Under the pieces are notes generated by a model that was not told the origin of the DNA, ran no database searches, and saw nothing but the letters and a program-made list of their open reading frames with translations. Position numbers and translations under genes: made by a program. 64,000 bases of DNA from Streptomyces sp. 35G-GA-8 (lineage in GTDB: Bacteria; Actinomycetota; Actinomycetes; Streptomycetales; Streptomycetaceae), in NCBI RefSeq assembly GCF_023534745.1, contig NZ_JAMHJQ010000008.1, positions 124,406 through 188,405 on the forward strand, in the 5' to 3' direction. This document shows, one piece after another, positions 30,544 to 38,738 of this stretch (positions within the stretch are counted from its first letter, which is position 1; the number at the start of each line of letters is the position of its first letter).

Positions 30544-31275
30544 ATGACGTGTTGGTACGAAGGGCCGCTGGCCGCATTCGACACCGAGACGACGGGGGTG
30601 GACGTCGAGGAGGACCGGATCGTTTCGGCCGCCCTGGTCGTCCAGGACATGGCGGGCGCCCGGCCGAGGGTGACGCGCTGGCTGATCGATCCGGGGGTGC
30701 CCGTGCCCCCGGCCGCCACCGAGGTGCATGGGCTCACGGATGATTTCCTGCACCGCAACGGCCGCTGGCCGGCCCCCGCGGTGGAGGAGATGGCGCGGGC
30801 GCTGGCCGCGCAGTGCGCGGCGGGCCGGCCGCTCGTGGTGATGGACGCGCCGTTCGATCTGACGGTCCTCGACCGTGAACTGCGCCGCCACCGCGCCTCG
30901 TCCCTCGCCGAGTGCTTACAGAACGTACCGCTGTGTGTGCTTGATCCCCTGGTCCTCGACAGCCATCTGGACCGCTATCGCAAGGGCGGCCGGGCGCTCG
31001 CCGACCTCTGCGCCCATTACGAGATCGAGTTGGACGGGGTAAGGGACGCGACCGGTGGCGAGCTGGCCGCGCAGGCGGCGCTCGACGTCGTGCGCGCGAT
31101 CGGGCGGCGCTTCTCCGCACGGATGGAGCGGCTGAGCGCCACGGAGCTGCATACGCTCCAGGCCGTCTGGCACAGGGCGCAGTCCCGGGGGCAGCAGCCC
31201 TGGTTCTCGCGTGGCGAGGATTCGGCGGATCCGGCCTGGCCCCTGCGGCCCGAACTGCCCGCCGAGGCGGCCTGA
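30544..31275 (+). CDS. DnaQ-fold (DEDD-type) exonuclease-like protein, TTA-containing
   Basis: 243 aa. Exonuclease motif I is FDTETTG at about residues 11-17, and motif II is VMDAPFDLTVLDREL. Motif III, usually H-x4-D, reads RDATGG here: R167 replaces His and G172 replaces Asp. The enzyme may therefore be inactive or depend on other residues. Codon 125 is TTA (30916-30918), the rare leucine codon read by the bldA tRNA, so translation may be developmentally timed. GAGGAG lies seven bases before the ATG. Ends at a hairpin shared with tRNA-Val. Confidence 0.8.
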   Translation: MTCWYEGPLAAFDTETTGVDVEEDRIVSAALVVQDMAGARPRVTRWLIDPGVPVPPAATEVHGLTDDFLHRNGRWPAPAVEEMARALAAQCAAGRPLVVMDAPFDLTVLDRELRRHRASSLAECLQNVPLCVLDPLVLDSHLDRYRKGGRALADLCAHYEIELDGVRDATGGELAAQAALDVVRAIGRRFSARMERLSATELHTLQAVWHRAQSRGQQPWFSRGEDSADPAWPLRPELPAEAA

Positions 31276-31312
31276 TCCGGAAGGCCGTCCCCTCCCGGGG
31301 CCGGAACGCGCG

Positions 31313-31343
31313 AAGGCCGGTCCGTCATCGACGGACCGGCCTT
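31313..31343. terminator. Hairpin between exonuclease-like gene and tRNA-Val
   Basis: Perfect 13-base stem (31313-31325 with 31331-31343), 5-base loop. It lies between convergent transcription units and can serve both. Confidence 0.8.
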
Positions 31344-31349
31344 TCCCGG

Positions 31350-31421
31350 TGGGCGATACTGGGTTCGAACCAGTGACCTCTTCGGTGTGAACGAAGCGCT
31401 CTCCCACTGAGCTAATCGCCC
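31350..31421 (-). tRNA. tRNA-Val (CAC), copy 1
   Basis: 72 nt full cloverleaf on the minus strand. Acceptor GGGCGAT pairs with ATCGCCC and the discriminator is A. The anticodon stem CTTCG/CGAAG encloses loop TTCACAC, giving anticodon CAC for GTG codons. T loop TTCGAAC is intact. No CCA is encoded. Identical to the copy at 34098-34169. Confidence 0.97.
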
Positions 31422-31434
31422 GGGAACGGACTGA

Positions 31435-31464
31435 ACCATACAGGTCCCCGCGGGCTTCCTTCAA
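31435..31464 (-). promoter_or_regulatory. Probable promoter of tRNA-Val (CAC) copy 1
   Basis: On the minus strand, TTGAAG (31459-31464) and TATGGT (31435-31440) are separated by 18 bases and end 13 bases upstream of the tRNA. This fits a vegetative sigma factor promoter. Confidence 0.5.
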
Positions 31465-31545
31465 ACCGAATGGGACGTACTCACCCCCGTATCTGAGTAC
31501 GCCTACCGATGGCGGACCGTGTGGCGCCGGACACACTCCCTGTCC

Positions 31546-34038
31546 ATGGAGAACTTTCCGCCGCCCGCCCAGGAGCTGGCGATGATCGACCAGGAGCTGG
31601 TCCGACTCGACGCGCGCAGGGGCCAGTTGCTGGCACGCAGGGCCCAGTTGGTGAGTCTCCTCGCGCGGTCCGCGCCGCCGCCGTGGCCGTCCCCGCCCCT
31701 GGCGCCGCCCGGCCGGGGGCCGTCGTCCGCCCCGCGCTCCGCCACCGCGGAGATGCCCCCGCGCAGCGCGCAGAATGTGCTGCTCGCGCTGGGCGGGGTG
31801 CTGCTGACCGTCGCCGCCATCGCGTTCACTCTGGTCAGTTGGGGTCAGCTGAGCGTGGGCGGCCGGGCCGCGGTGCTGACGGTCGTCACGGTCGCGGCGC
31901 TGGCCGTTCCCGCGCTGCTGCTGCGCCGGGGGCTCGCCTCGACCGCGGAGGCGGTGGCCGCGTTCGGCCTGGCGCTGATGGTGCTGGACGCGTACGCGCT
32001 CCATGAGGTGGCGCTGCCCAGGACCGACGCCCTCCCCTATACGGCGGGCGCCGGCGCCGTGCTCGCCGCGCTCTGGGCCGGTTACGGAGCGGCGCTCGGC
32101 CGGCTCCGGCTTCCGCTGCCGGTAGCGGTGGTGACGGCCCAACTCCCGCTGTTTCTCGGCTCTCTGGCCGTCGAGGCGTCCGCGCTGACGACGGGCTGGG
32201 CGCTGCTGGTGACGGCCGCGCTGGACACCGCGCTCGCCCTGCGGCTGAAGCCGGGGACCGTACGGGCCGTCGCGGTCGTCGCCGCCTGTGTGACGTCGGG
32301 AGCGGCGCTGCTGACGGGTGGTTCGCTGTCGGTGGCGGCCGGGACACCGCTCGCCGCGGCCGGGCCCGGCGGGCTGCTGCTCGCGGCGGCGGCGCTCGGG
32401 CTGTTCGCGGCGTGGCGCGTGAACATGAACCGTATGGCGCCCGCGTGCGCGCTGGTGGCGGGTCTGGCGACGGTCGCGGCGGCGGGCGGCGAGGTCCGTA
32501 CGGCCGTGCCGGACGGCTGGGCCGTGCTCGGGTATCTGCTGTGCGGCGTCGCGCTGTTGACGGTCGTACGGACCCGGCTGCCACGCGCGGTGGTCCGGGG
32601 TCTGGCCGGCGCGGCGGGGGCGGTGACGGCGGCGTCCGTCCTGTGGACGCTGCCCGCTCTCGCCGTGGTGCCGCTGGGCGCGCTGAGCCGGGTCACCACG
32701 ATCTGGACGGGTGCTCCGGGCGGCGCCTGGGCGGCGGTCGGTATCGATCTTCCCTGGCCCCGGCAGCCGACGGCGCCGCTGGTGCTGCTGATCGCGGCGG
32801 CGGCGGCAGCGAGCGCGTACCGCCTGCCGCCGGGGGCAGGCGTCGGTCCTGGCCGGCGGTGGCGCGTCCCGGCGCTCCCCGGCGCCGTCGCGCTCGGCTG
32901 GGCCGCCGTTCTGGTGGCGCCGTCCGCGCTGGACCTGGGGTATCCGACGGCGGTGGCCGTGCCGCTGGTGCTGACGGCGGCCCTGCTGGCGGTCGTCGTG
33001 CGCCCGCGTGCTCGGGTGGGTACGGCGCTGACGGTGACCGCGCTGGTCTGCGCCCTGGCGGGCTCGGTCTCCGTGTCGCTGCTGTCCCTCGCCACCCGGA
33101 CCGCGACGGTGACGGCGCTGGTGGCGCTGTGCGCGCTGTTCACGGGGGCGGCCATAGCCGGGCAGACCGTACGCGCGCCAGGCGCCGCAGCGGGCGCCCA
33201 GACGGCTTCACGGCCGTCACCGGCGGTGCGCGCGCTCCTCGCCTGCGTGGCTGTCGGGTACGCGACCGCGCTGGTGGCCGCGGCCTGCCCGGCCATGGGG
33301 CTGCCCGCCGAGCGCACCGCCCTCGCGCTCCTCGTCGTACCCGGCGCCGTGGCGCTGCTGGGCGCCCGGCTGCGCCGTCATCCGGTGGCGCCGGCGATCG
33401 AGCTGACCTCCGCCGGAGCCGCGGTGCTCGCCGTGGTCCTCGCCTCGGACCGGGGGCCCGTACTGGCGCTGGTGCTCGCGCTGTCCGGGGTGATCGCGGC
33501 GGGCACGGCGGTACGGACCGAGCGGCGGCGCGTGGCCGGGTACGCCGCGACCGCGCTCTTCGTCCTCGCCACCTGGGTGCGGCTGGCCTCGTCCGACGTA
33601 TCGGCCCCCGAGGCGTACACGCTGCCGGTGACACTGCCCGCGCTCGCCGTCGGGCTGCTGCGGCGCCGGCGCGACCCGGAGGCCTCGTCGTGGACGGCGT
33701 ACGGCCCCGGGCTGGCGGCGACTCTGCTGCCGAGCCTGCTGGCTGCCTGGGGCGATCCGGACTGGCCGAGGCCGCTGCTGCTCGGCCTGGCGGCGCTGGC
33801 GCTCACGCTCGCCGGGGCCCGGCTGAGGCTCCAGGCGCCGCTGGTGCTCGGCGGCGCGGTGCTCGCCCTGGACGCGCTGCACGAGCTGGCGCCGTACGTC
33901 GCGCAGATGGTGGGCCTCCTGCCGCGCTGGCTGCCACCGGCGCTGGCCGGGTCGCTGCTCCTCGCGGTGGGGGCGACCTACGAACAGCGTCTGCGGGATG
34001 CCCGCCGACTGCGCGGGACGCTGGGCCGGATGCGGTGA
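31546..34038 (+). CDS. Large multi-spanning membrane protein
   Basis: About 830 aa, not assigned to a known transporter. A short coiled N-terminus (LVRLDARRGQLLARRAQLV) and a Pro-rich linker precede roughly 20-24 hydrophobic helices that run to the end. It resembles a streptomycete group of very long Ala/Leu/Val-rich integral membrane proteins of unknown role. Two starts are possible: ATG 31546, favoured by the N-terminal pattern, or ATG 31582, which has AGGAG six bases upstream. Unusual setting: two identical tRNA-Val genes flank it. Confidence 0.75.
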   Translation: MENFPPPAQELAMIDQELVRLDARRGQLLARRAQLVSLLARSAPPPWPSPPLAPPGRGPSSAPRSATAEMPPRSAQNVLLALGGVLLTVAAIAFTLVSWGQLSVGGRAAVLTVVTVAALAVPALLLRRGLASTAEAVAAFGLALMVLDAYALHEVALPRTDALPYTAGAGAVLAALWAGYGAALGRLRLPLPVAVVTAQLPLFLGSLAVEASALTTGWALLVTAALDTALALRLKPGTVRAVAVVAACVTSGAALLTGGSLSVAAGTPLAAAGPGGLLLAAAALGLFAAWRVNMNRMAPACALVAGLATVAAAGGEVRTAVPDGWAVLGYLLCGVALLTVVRTRLPRAVVRGLAGAAGAVTAASVLWTLPALAVVPLGALSRVTTIWTGAPGGAWAAVGIDLPWPRQPTAPLVLLIAAAAAASAYRLPPGAGVGPGRRWRVPALPGAVALGWAAVLVAPSALDLGYPTAVAVPLVLTAALLAVVVRPRARVGTALTVTALVCALAGSVSVSLLSLATRTATVTALVALCALFTGAAIAGQTVRAPGAAAGAQTASRPSPAVRALLACVAVGYATALVAAACPAMGLPAERTALALLVVPGAVALLGARLRRHPVAPAIELTSAGAAVLAVVLASDRGPVLALVLALSGVIAAGTAVRTERRRVAGYAATALFVLATWVRLASSDVSAPEAYTLPVTLPALAVGLLRRRRDPEASSWTAYGPGLAATLLPSLLAAWGDPDWPRPLLLGLAALALTLAGARLRLQAPLVLGGAVLALDALHELAPYVAQMVGLLPRWLPPALAGSLLLAVGATYEQRLRDARRLRGTLGRMR

Positions 34039-34050
34039 GCCGGGGAAACG

Positions 34051-34091
34051 ACCGAGGCTCCGAAGACCTTGCCGGTCTTCGGAGCCTCGGT
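34051..34091. terminator. Bidirectional terminator after the large membrane protein
   Basis: Perfect 18-base stem (34051-34068 with 34074-34091), 5-base loop, between the plus-strand gene and the minus-strand tRNA. Confidence 0.88.
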
Positions 34092-34097
34092 TCCGGG

Positions 34098-34169
34098 TGG
34101 GCGATACTGGGTTCGAACCAGTGACCTCTTCGGTGTGAACGAAGCGCTCTCCCACTGAGCTAATCGCCC
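34098..34169 (-). tRNA. tRNA-Val (CAC), copy 2
   Basis: Identical over all 72 nt to the copy at 31350-31421: acceptor GGGCGAT/ATCGCCC, anticodon CAC, intact D and T arms. It also has a terminator hairpin just past its 3' end, but with a different stem sequence, so only the tRNA itself is duplicated. Confidence 0.97.
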
Positions 34170-34223
34170 GGCCGCACCGCACACATTACCCCATGTCAGG
34201 GGCGTCCCCGGACGCGTTCGGGG

Positions 34224-34706
34224 TCACTGGTCGATCTTCCACGGCATGACGATCCCGAACTTCCAGAGATAGATCCCGACCAGTACGGCGATGATCACCA
34301 GACCGATGGTGGTGAGGATGATGTTGCGCCGCCTGACCTTCGGGTCGAGTGCCTTCTGGGCCGCCTCGCTGACCTTGCGCCGGGTCCAGCGCAGCACCAA
34401 CTGCGCCCAGACGAACTCGGTCGCCCAGATCGCCATTCCGGCGAAGATCACCAACCAGCCGGGCCCCGGCAGCACGAGCATGGAGATGCCCGCGATCACC
34501 ACCGCGAGGCCGACCACGAACACGCCGACCTGCCAGCTCAGATGGAGTGTCCGCGACTTCTTGATGAATCGGGGCGCACGCGACCCGAGCTCACGCTCCG
34601 GGTCCGCCGTGCCACCCTCCGCCATGTCTCCCGCCACGTCCCCCGGTACGGGCCGCTCGGCCGTCGGCACCACGACATGCCCCCGCTCGTCACTCTCCGC
34701 ATGCAT
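34224..34706 (-). CDS. PGPGW-motif membrane protein (TIGR02611 type)
   Basis: 160 aa. An acidic N-terminus of about 55 residues, then two closely spaced membrane helices with the signature LVLPGPGWLVIFAGM, a basic stretch (WTRRKVSEAAQKAL), and a final helix near the C-terminus ending GIVMPWKIDQ. Role unknown. The ATG at 34706 is the most upstream sensible start; the ribosome-binding site is weak, so a shorter form is possible. Confidence 0.82.
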   Translation of the reverse strand: MHAESDERGHVVVPTAERPVPGDVAGDMAEGGTADPERELGSRAPRFIKKSRTLHLSWQVGVFVVGLAVVIAGISMLVLPGPGWLVIFAGMAIWATEFVWAQLVLRWTRRKVSEAAQKALDPKVRRRNIILTTIGLVIIAVLVGIYLWKFGIVMPWKIDQ

Positions 34707-34896
34707 GAGGCCCAACCTACCGGAATCACCCGCATCACCGGAATGGCCGTATAACCCGAAGTCACACACGGCCGTACGAGCTACCCGAAGAATCACAAAA
34801 CAGACAGAGGGGTTTACAACGGCACCGTAGGTGGCATGTCGATTTCGCCGACGTGCGAATCCCCGAGCGCACACTGAGCGAAAGGCCCTGGCGCTT

Positions 34897-35310
34897 ATGA
34901 ACACCACGGTCAGCTGCGAGCTGCACCTGCGCCTCGTTGTATCGAGCGAGTCCTCACTGCCTGTACCCGCGGGCCTCCGGTATGACACGGCCGATCCCTA
35001 TGCCGTGCACGCCACCTTCCACACCGGAGCCGAAGAGACGGTCGAGTGGGTCTTCGCCCGCGACCTTCTCGCCGAGGGGCTGCATCGGCCCACCGGCACC
35101 GGCGACGTCAGAGTCTGGCCGTCCCGCAGTCACGGTCAGGGCGTCGTCTGCATCGCACTGAGCTCCCCAGAGGGCGAAGCGCTGCTTGAGGCCCCGGCGC
35201 GGGCCCTGGAGTCGTTCCTCAAGCGGACCGACGCCGCGGTGCCACCCGGCACCGAGCATCGTCACTTCGATCTCGATACGGAGCTCTCACACATCCTGGC
35301 CGAGAGCTGA
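34897..35310 (+). CDS. ssgB: Sporulation-specific cell division activator SsgB
   Basis: 137 aa SALP-family protein. I recognise the sequence as SsgB across its whole length (starts MNTTVSCELHLRLVVSSESS and ends DTELSHILAES), the most conserved SALP. It recruits FtsZ to future septum sites in aerial hyphae, working with SsgA, and is found only in morphologically complex actinobacteria. Length matches the family exactly. The ATG has GAAAGG about 12 bases upstream, so the start rests mainly on conservation. Two strong hairpins follow the stop. Confidence 0.98.
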   Translation: MNTTVSCELHLRLVVSSESSLPVPAGLRYDTADPYAVHATFHTGAEETVEWVFARDLLAEGLHRPTGTGDVRVWPSRSHGQGVVCIALSSPEGEALLEAPARALESFLKRTDAAVPPGTEHRHFDLDTELSHILAES

Positions 35311-35328
35311 GCCAGGCAGAGAGCTGCA

Positions 35329-35428
35329 CGGCGCCGTCCGACTCGGGGAGACGGCGCCGCGCGGACAACCGCATACGGAGGACACCGGCGCCGTCGCCGC
35401 GGAACCCACCGCGACGACGGCGCCGGTG
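35329..35428 (+). terminator. Two consecutive hairpins after ssgB
   Basis: Hairpin 1: perfect 10-base stem (35329-35338 with 35350-35359). Hairpin 2: perfect 14-base stem (35383-35396 with 35415-35428). Both stems contain GGCGCCGTC, so the strands could also pair across hairpins. Confidence 0.65.
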
Positions 35429-35538
35429 CGTGCCCTCCGGCGCGTTCCCTGCGTAGCCGAGCCCCGTCCGACGCGGTCAGCGACTAAAGTCGGCGGGATT
35501 CGGCGGGCACCGGCCCGCGGCAGGCCAGGGAGCGGATC

Positions 35539-36117
35539 GTGCTGATTCCACACGACACCCGGATCGCCCTCGACACCGTTGTCGATCTGGTGAACACCGC
35601 ACCGGAGGAGGATTCGGGCGGCGTCGGCAGTACGGACGGTCTCGGGGACGTCGAGGCGCTGTACGCATTCGTACGGACCCATGACATCAGCGGAGTGGGC
35701 AATGATCTCGGCAACCGCGATCTGCGGGCCGTACTGGACGTACGGGCCCGGTTCGCCGAGGTCTTCGAGGCGCCGGACGCGCGCTCCGCGGCCGATCTGA
35801 TCAATCAGCTGGTGGCCGCCGCGGGGACGACGCCGCAGCTGACCGATCACGACGGCTACGACTGGCATGTGCACTACTTCGCGCCGGGCGCCTCCGTCGC
35901 CGATCATCTCGCCGCCGACTGCGGCATGGCACTGGCCTTCATGGTCGTGGCCGGGGAACAGGAACGGCTGCGCCGCTGCGAGGCCCCGGACTGCGGGCAC
36001 GCGTTCGTCGACCTGTCGCGGAACCGCTCGCGCCGTTACTGCGACAGCCGCACCTGCGGCAACCGACTGCATGTGGCCGCGTACCGGGCGCGCCGCAAGG
36101 AAGCGGCGGCCGGCTGA
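35539..36117 (+). CDS. CGNR zinc-finger protein (ABATE domain)
   Basis: 192 aa. An N-terminal ABATE-type region (VVDLVNTAPEE, LRAVLDVRARFAEVF) and a C-terminal CGNR zinc finger: C-x4-C in RCEAPDCGHAFVD and C-x4-C in YCDSRTCGNRLH. Members are predicted stress-linked transcription regulators that bind DNA through the finger. The GTG start has GGGAG six bases upstream. It does not share an obvious operon. Confidence 0.88.
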   Translation: MLIPHDTRIALDTVVDLVNTAPEEDSGGVGSTDGLGDVEALYAFVRTHDISGVGNDLGNRDLRAVLDVRARFAEVFEAPDARSAADLINQLVAAAGTTPQLTDHDGYDWHVHYFAPGASVADHLAADCGMALAFMVVAGEQERLRRCEAPDCGHAFVDLSRNRSRRYCDSRTCGNRLHVAAYRARRKEAAAG

Positions 36118-36123
36118 CGGCGC

Positions 36124-36276
36124 TCACAGCAGAAAGAGATCGTGCACCGCCGCCATCAGCAGCAGCGAGCCGATCACCGCCAGGAAGATCATCAACGGCG
36201 GCTGGGAGAGCGCGAACAGACAACCGCGCTGCTCATCGGTGGGTGCGGGGGGTTCACCCCGTGAGGTATCGAGCAT
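36124..36276 (-). CDS. Small single-helix membrane protein
   Basis: 50 aa, starting MLDTSRGEPPAP. A cytoplasmic Pro/Glu-rich head is followed by one hydrophobic helix (MIFLAVIGSLLLMAAVHDLF) that runs to the C-terminus. Convergent with the CGNR gene, with six bases between stops. The reading frame could be extended upstream to 89 aa, but the extra part lacks protein-like composition. No clear ribosome-binding site. Confidence 0.5.
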   Translation of the reverse strand: MLDTSRGEPPAPTDEQRGCLFALSQPPLMIFLAVIGSLLLMAAVHDLFLL

Positions 36277-36481
36277 CTCGGGGCGATCATGACGTACCCC
36301 GAACCGGGCTGTTGACCAACACGCGTCCTCGGGGCGGGAGTTCATCATATTCCGTGGAAAACATCCCCGAAATCCCGCCGAATCCCGCCTCACCTGCGAT
36401 GCTGCCCCGCATTCCCGGAATCGGGGAGGGCGCTCCGGCCGGCTCGTGAGGCCTGGATGCGGACCTCATGCCGGAGGGGTA

Positions 36482-36931
36482 CTAGATGCCGTGCTTCTTG
36501 AGGATGGCCTCGATGTCGCTGAAGTCGTCACCCGGCTTCGCCGCGGGCTGCTTGGCCTTGGGCTGAGCGGCCGGCCGGGTGCCGGGGCCCAGTGAGGGCG
36601 CGGACGCGGCGGGTTCGACCGCTGCTTCCTGGCGCGCGGCCTTCGCCGCGGCCCTGCGCTCCTTGCGCGTACCACCGCGCCGGCGCTCCACCGCCCGGGT
36701 CGTCATGAAGAGCAGCCACGCGACCGCGAGGACCGCGAAGCCCGCCCACGCCGTCGGGCTGAAGGCCGTGTTGGCGGCCCACTTCACGATGCCGGTCATC
36801 GCCAGTGCCACCGGCACCAGCGCATAGGCGGCGATGCGCGCCGCGGCGAGGAAGCGCTTCCGGTACGCCGTGACCGCGGCGATACCCAGGCCCGCTGCTG
36901 ACACCGCTGCGCAAATGGTCTCGGCAATCAT
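36482..36931 (-). CDS. Hypothetical membrane protein with conserved acidic-basic tail
   Basis: 149 aa. Three hydrophobic helices in the first ~80 residues (AVSAAGLGIAAVTAY, AAYALVPVALAMTGIV, WAGFAVLAVAWLLFM), then a basic Arg/Lys/Ala stretch and a C-terminal DDFSDIEAILKKHGI motif that looks conserved and helical. The ATG is preceded by a strong AGGAGG, which fixes the start. Function unknown; widespread in streptomycetes as I recall it. Confidence 0.8.
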   Translation of the reverse strand: MIAETICAAVSAAGLGIAAVTAYRKRFLAAARIAAYALVPVALAMTGIVKWAANTAFSPTAWAGFAVLAVAWLLFMTTRAVERRRGGTRKERRAAAKAARQEAAVEPAASAPSLGPGTRPAAQPKAKQPAAKPGDDFSDIEAILKKHGI

Positions 36932-37116
36932 CAGGTCCTCCTGGCAGAGCGCTTCATCGGCGAACACTTCTCGCTCTCCATCCTGCACCTCGCGACCCGG
37001 TAGGGCCACGGTGCGGGGCGAGGCCGGGCGGATCTGGGGGAGATCTCCGGGACGGGCTCCTCCCCAGGTCCCAGCTCCCGGTCGGCCGGGGTACGCCGAG
37101 CTGGGAGACTGGTCCC

Positions 37117-37629
37117 ATGAACGAATCCCCCGCCGGCCGCCCCGTCGTCCTCGACGTCTGGTGCGAGCTCCAGTGCCCCGACTGCCACCGAGCCCTGGAC
37201 GATCTGCGCGCGCTGCGCGCCCGTTACGGGGACCGGCTGGAGGTGCGGCTGCGGCATTTCCCGCTGGACAAGCACAAGCACGCGTACGCCGCCGCGCAGG
37301 CCGCCGAGGAAGCCGCGGAGCAGGGGCGCGGCTGGCCGTACGTCGAAGCCGTACTGGCCAGGACGGCGGAGCTGGCGGACAGGGGGGAGCCCGTCCTGCT
37401 GGAGGTGGCGCGCGAGCTGGGGCTGGACGCCGAGGAGTTCGACACCGCGCTGATCGACGGCAGGCACCTCCTGGCCGTCGACGCCGATCAGGCCGAGGGC
37501 AAGGCGATCGGCGTCACCGGCACCCCGACGTATGTCATCGGTGACGAGCGGCTGGACGGCGGCAAGAGCCAGGAGGGGCTGCGCGGGCGCATCGAGGAGA
37601 TCGCGGACCGGCTGCTGGCGAGCGCTTAG
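37117..37629 (+). CDS. DsbA-family thioredoxin-fold protein
   Basis: 170 aa. Thioredoxin fold with active-site CPDC near residue 20 (ELQCPDCHRAL), a long helical insertion, and a cis-proline segment GTPTYVIGD near the end, as in DsbA/FrnE-like oxidoreductases. No signal peptide, so cytoplasmic. Anomaly: the TAG stop (37627-37629) coincides with the first bases of a MITE-like inverted repeat. The ancestral gene may have ended elsewhere, although the length is normal and the loss, if any, must be small. Confidence 0.88.
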   Translation: MNESPAGRPVVLDVWCELQCPDCHRALDDLRALRARYGDRLEVRLRHFPLDKHKHAYAAAQAAEEAAEQGRGWPYVEAVLARTAELADRGEPVLLEVARELGLDAEEFDTALIDGRHLLAVDADQAEGKAIGVTGTPTYVIGDERLDGGKSQEGLRGRIEEIADRLLASA

Positions 37630-37793
37630 GGCCTGTCCGGCGGATCTTCGTGGATCAGCCCGCGGCGTCTGGTGCCGTGCATCGCAAGGCGGAGGATCGT
37701 CCTCGTAGCGGAGCTACTTGGGCGACTCCGACAACGCGGCGAGGCGCGGTGCCAGGCGTCGCGGGCCCGCGAAGATCCGCCGGACAGGCCCTA
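37627..37793. mobile_element. MITE-like element with 24 bp terminal inverted repeats
   Basis: 167 bp. The 24-base ends (37627-37650 and 37770-37793) are perfect inverted repeats and begin and end with TA, as expected for a TA target duplication of the IS630/Tc1 type. Subterminal blocks also pair (GGCGTCTGGTGCCG near the left, CGGTGCCAGGCGTCGC near the right), so the whole element can fold. No reading frame of its own. Inserted at the end of the DsbA-like gene. Confidence 0.82.
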
Positions 37794-37827
37794 GGTCTGT
37801 CCGGCCCCCTGGTCTCCGGTGCGGCGC

Positions 37828-38667
37828 TCAGAGCAGTGGTTTGAAGAAGTTGAGGTTCGTGGTGGCGTAGTGGAGCGATTCGTACAGCCGGATCGCCGGG
37901 GTGTTGTTGGCGAACACGTGCAGCCCCAGCAGGCTGTCCCCGGTCTCCAGCGCCGTCCGCTCGGCGAGCAGCATCAGCGCGCGGCCGTACCCCTTGCCGC
38001 GCTGGTCCTCGGACACCGCCACGTCGTACACCCAGGAACCCCACTCGCCCGGCCGCACCTCGCGCGGCCCGACCCACACATGGCCGACGACGGTTCCCGC
38101 GTGGACGAGGACGCTGATCGAGACGCCGGGAGTGGCCAGGCGCTCGGGGAGGTTCTCGCGGTGACTCGCCTCCGCCTTGGCGCGGGCCTGCTCGGGCGGC
38201 ACACCCCTGGCCATCCAGTTGCGCGCGTAGTCGTCGAGGGTCCCCGCCTCCCAGACCGCGTACTCCGCGTCGTTCATCGAACGGACCTCGACATCCGCCG
38301 GAAGGTCCGGAGCCCGGGACGGCACCGCCTTGTCCATGTTGCGGCTGCGCTCGATGTAGCCCAGGGACTCCAGCATGCGAAGGGCGGGGGCCGCGTCGGG
38401 CGGTACGGAGGCCAGCACCTGGCCGCAGCCCCAGCCGCGCAGCACCTCCTCGGCGGCGAGCGCGGCGACGGTCCCCCGGCCGCGTCTGCGATCGGGCTCG
38501 TCGATGCTCAGGGCCTGGATGGTCCCGGCCGTGTGACCGAAGCCGGCTTCCGTGCCGAGTTCGATCGTGCCGACGCGGCGGCTGTTCACGCAGACTTCGT
38601 AGGAGCGTGACTTCCCGCCGTCATCGGCCTGCTGAAGCGGCCCGGTCGGCCGCAGGGTGGTGGTCAT
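37828..38667 (-). CDS. GNAT acetyltransferase with two GNAT-like halves
   Basis: 279 aa. The C-terminal half has the acetyl-CoA motif RGKGYGRALM with VYDVAVSEDQ before it. The N-terminal half contains a related pattern (QALSIDEPDRRRGRGTVAALAAEEVL), suggesting a second, weaker GNAT fold. Substrate unknown. The start at 38667 lacks a clear site; a leaderless transcript is possible. Its 3' end lies next to the MITE-like element. Confidence 0.85.
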   Translation of the reverse strand: MTTTLRPTGPLQQADDGGKSRSYEVCVNSRRVGTIELGTEAGFGHTAGTIQALSIDEPDRRRGRGTVAALAAEEVLRGWGCGQVLASVPPDAAPALRMLESLGYIERSRNMDKAVPSRAPDLPADVEVRSMNDAEYAVWEAGTLDDYARNWMARGVPPEQARAKAEASHRENLPERLATPGVSISVLVHAGTVVGHVWVGPREVRPGEWGSWVYDVAVSEDQRGKGYGRALMLLAERTALETGDSLLGLHVFANNTPAIRLYESLHYATTNLNFFKPLL

Positions 38668-38738
38668 CAGGGGAGTTGTACCCGTCGCACGGCGCGGAGT
38701 CATCCGCTTTTCGGACCGGCCGCGCCGCTCACCGGTCC

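Noticed and set aside
36124-36393. Longer 89-residue form of the small membrane protein
   Set aside because: The first 39 residues have no ribosome-binding site and read like intergenic translation; the 50-residue form is simpler.
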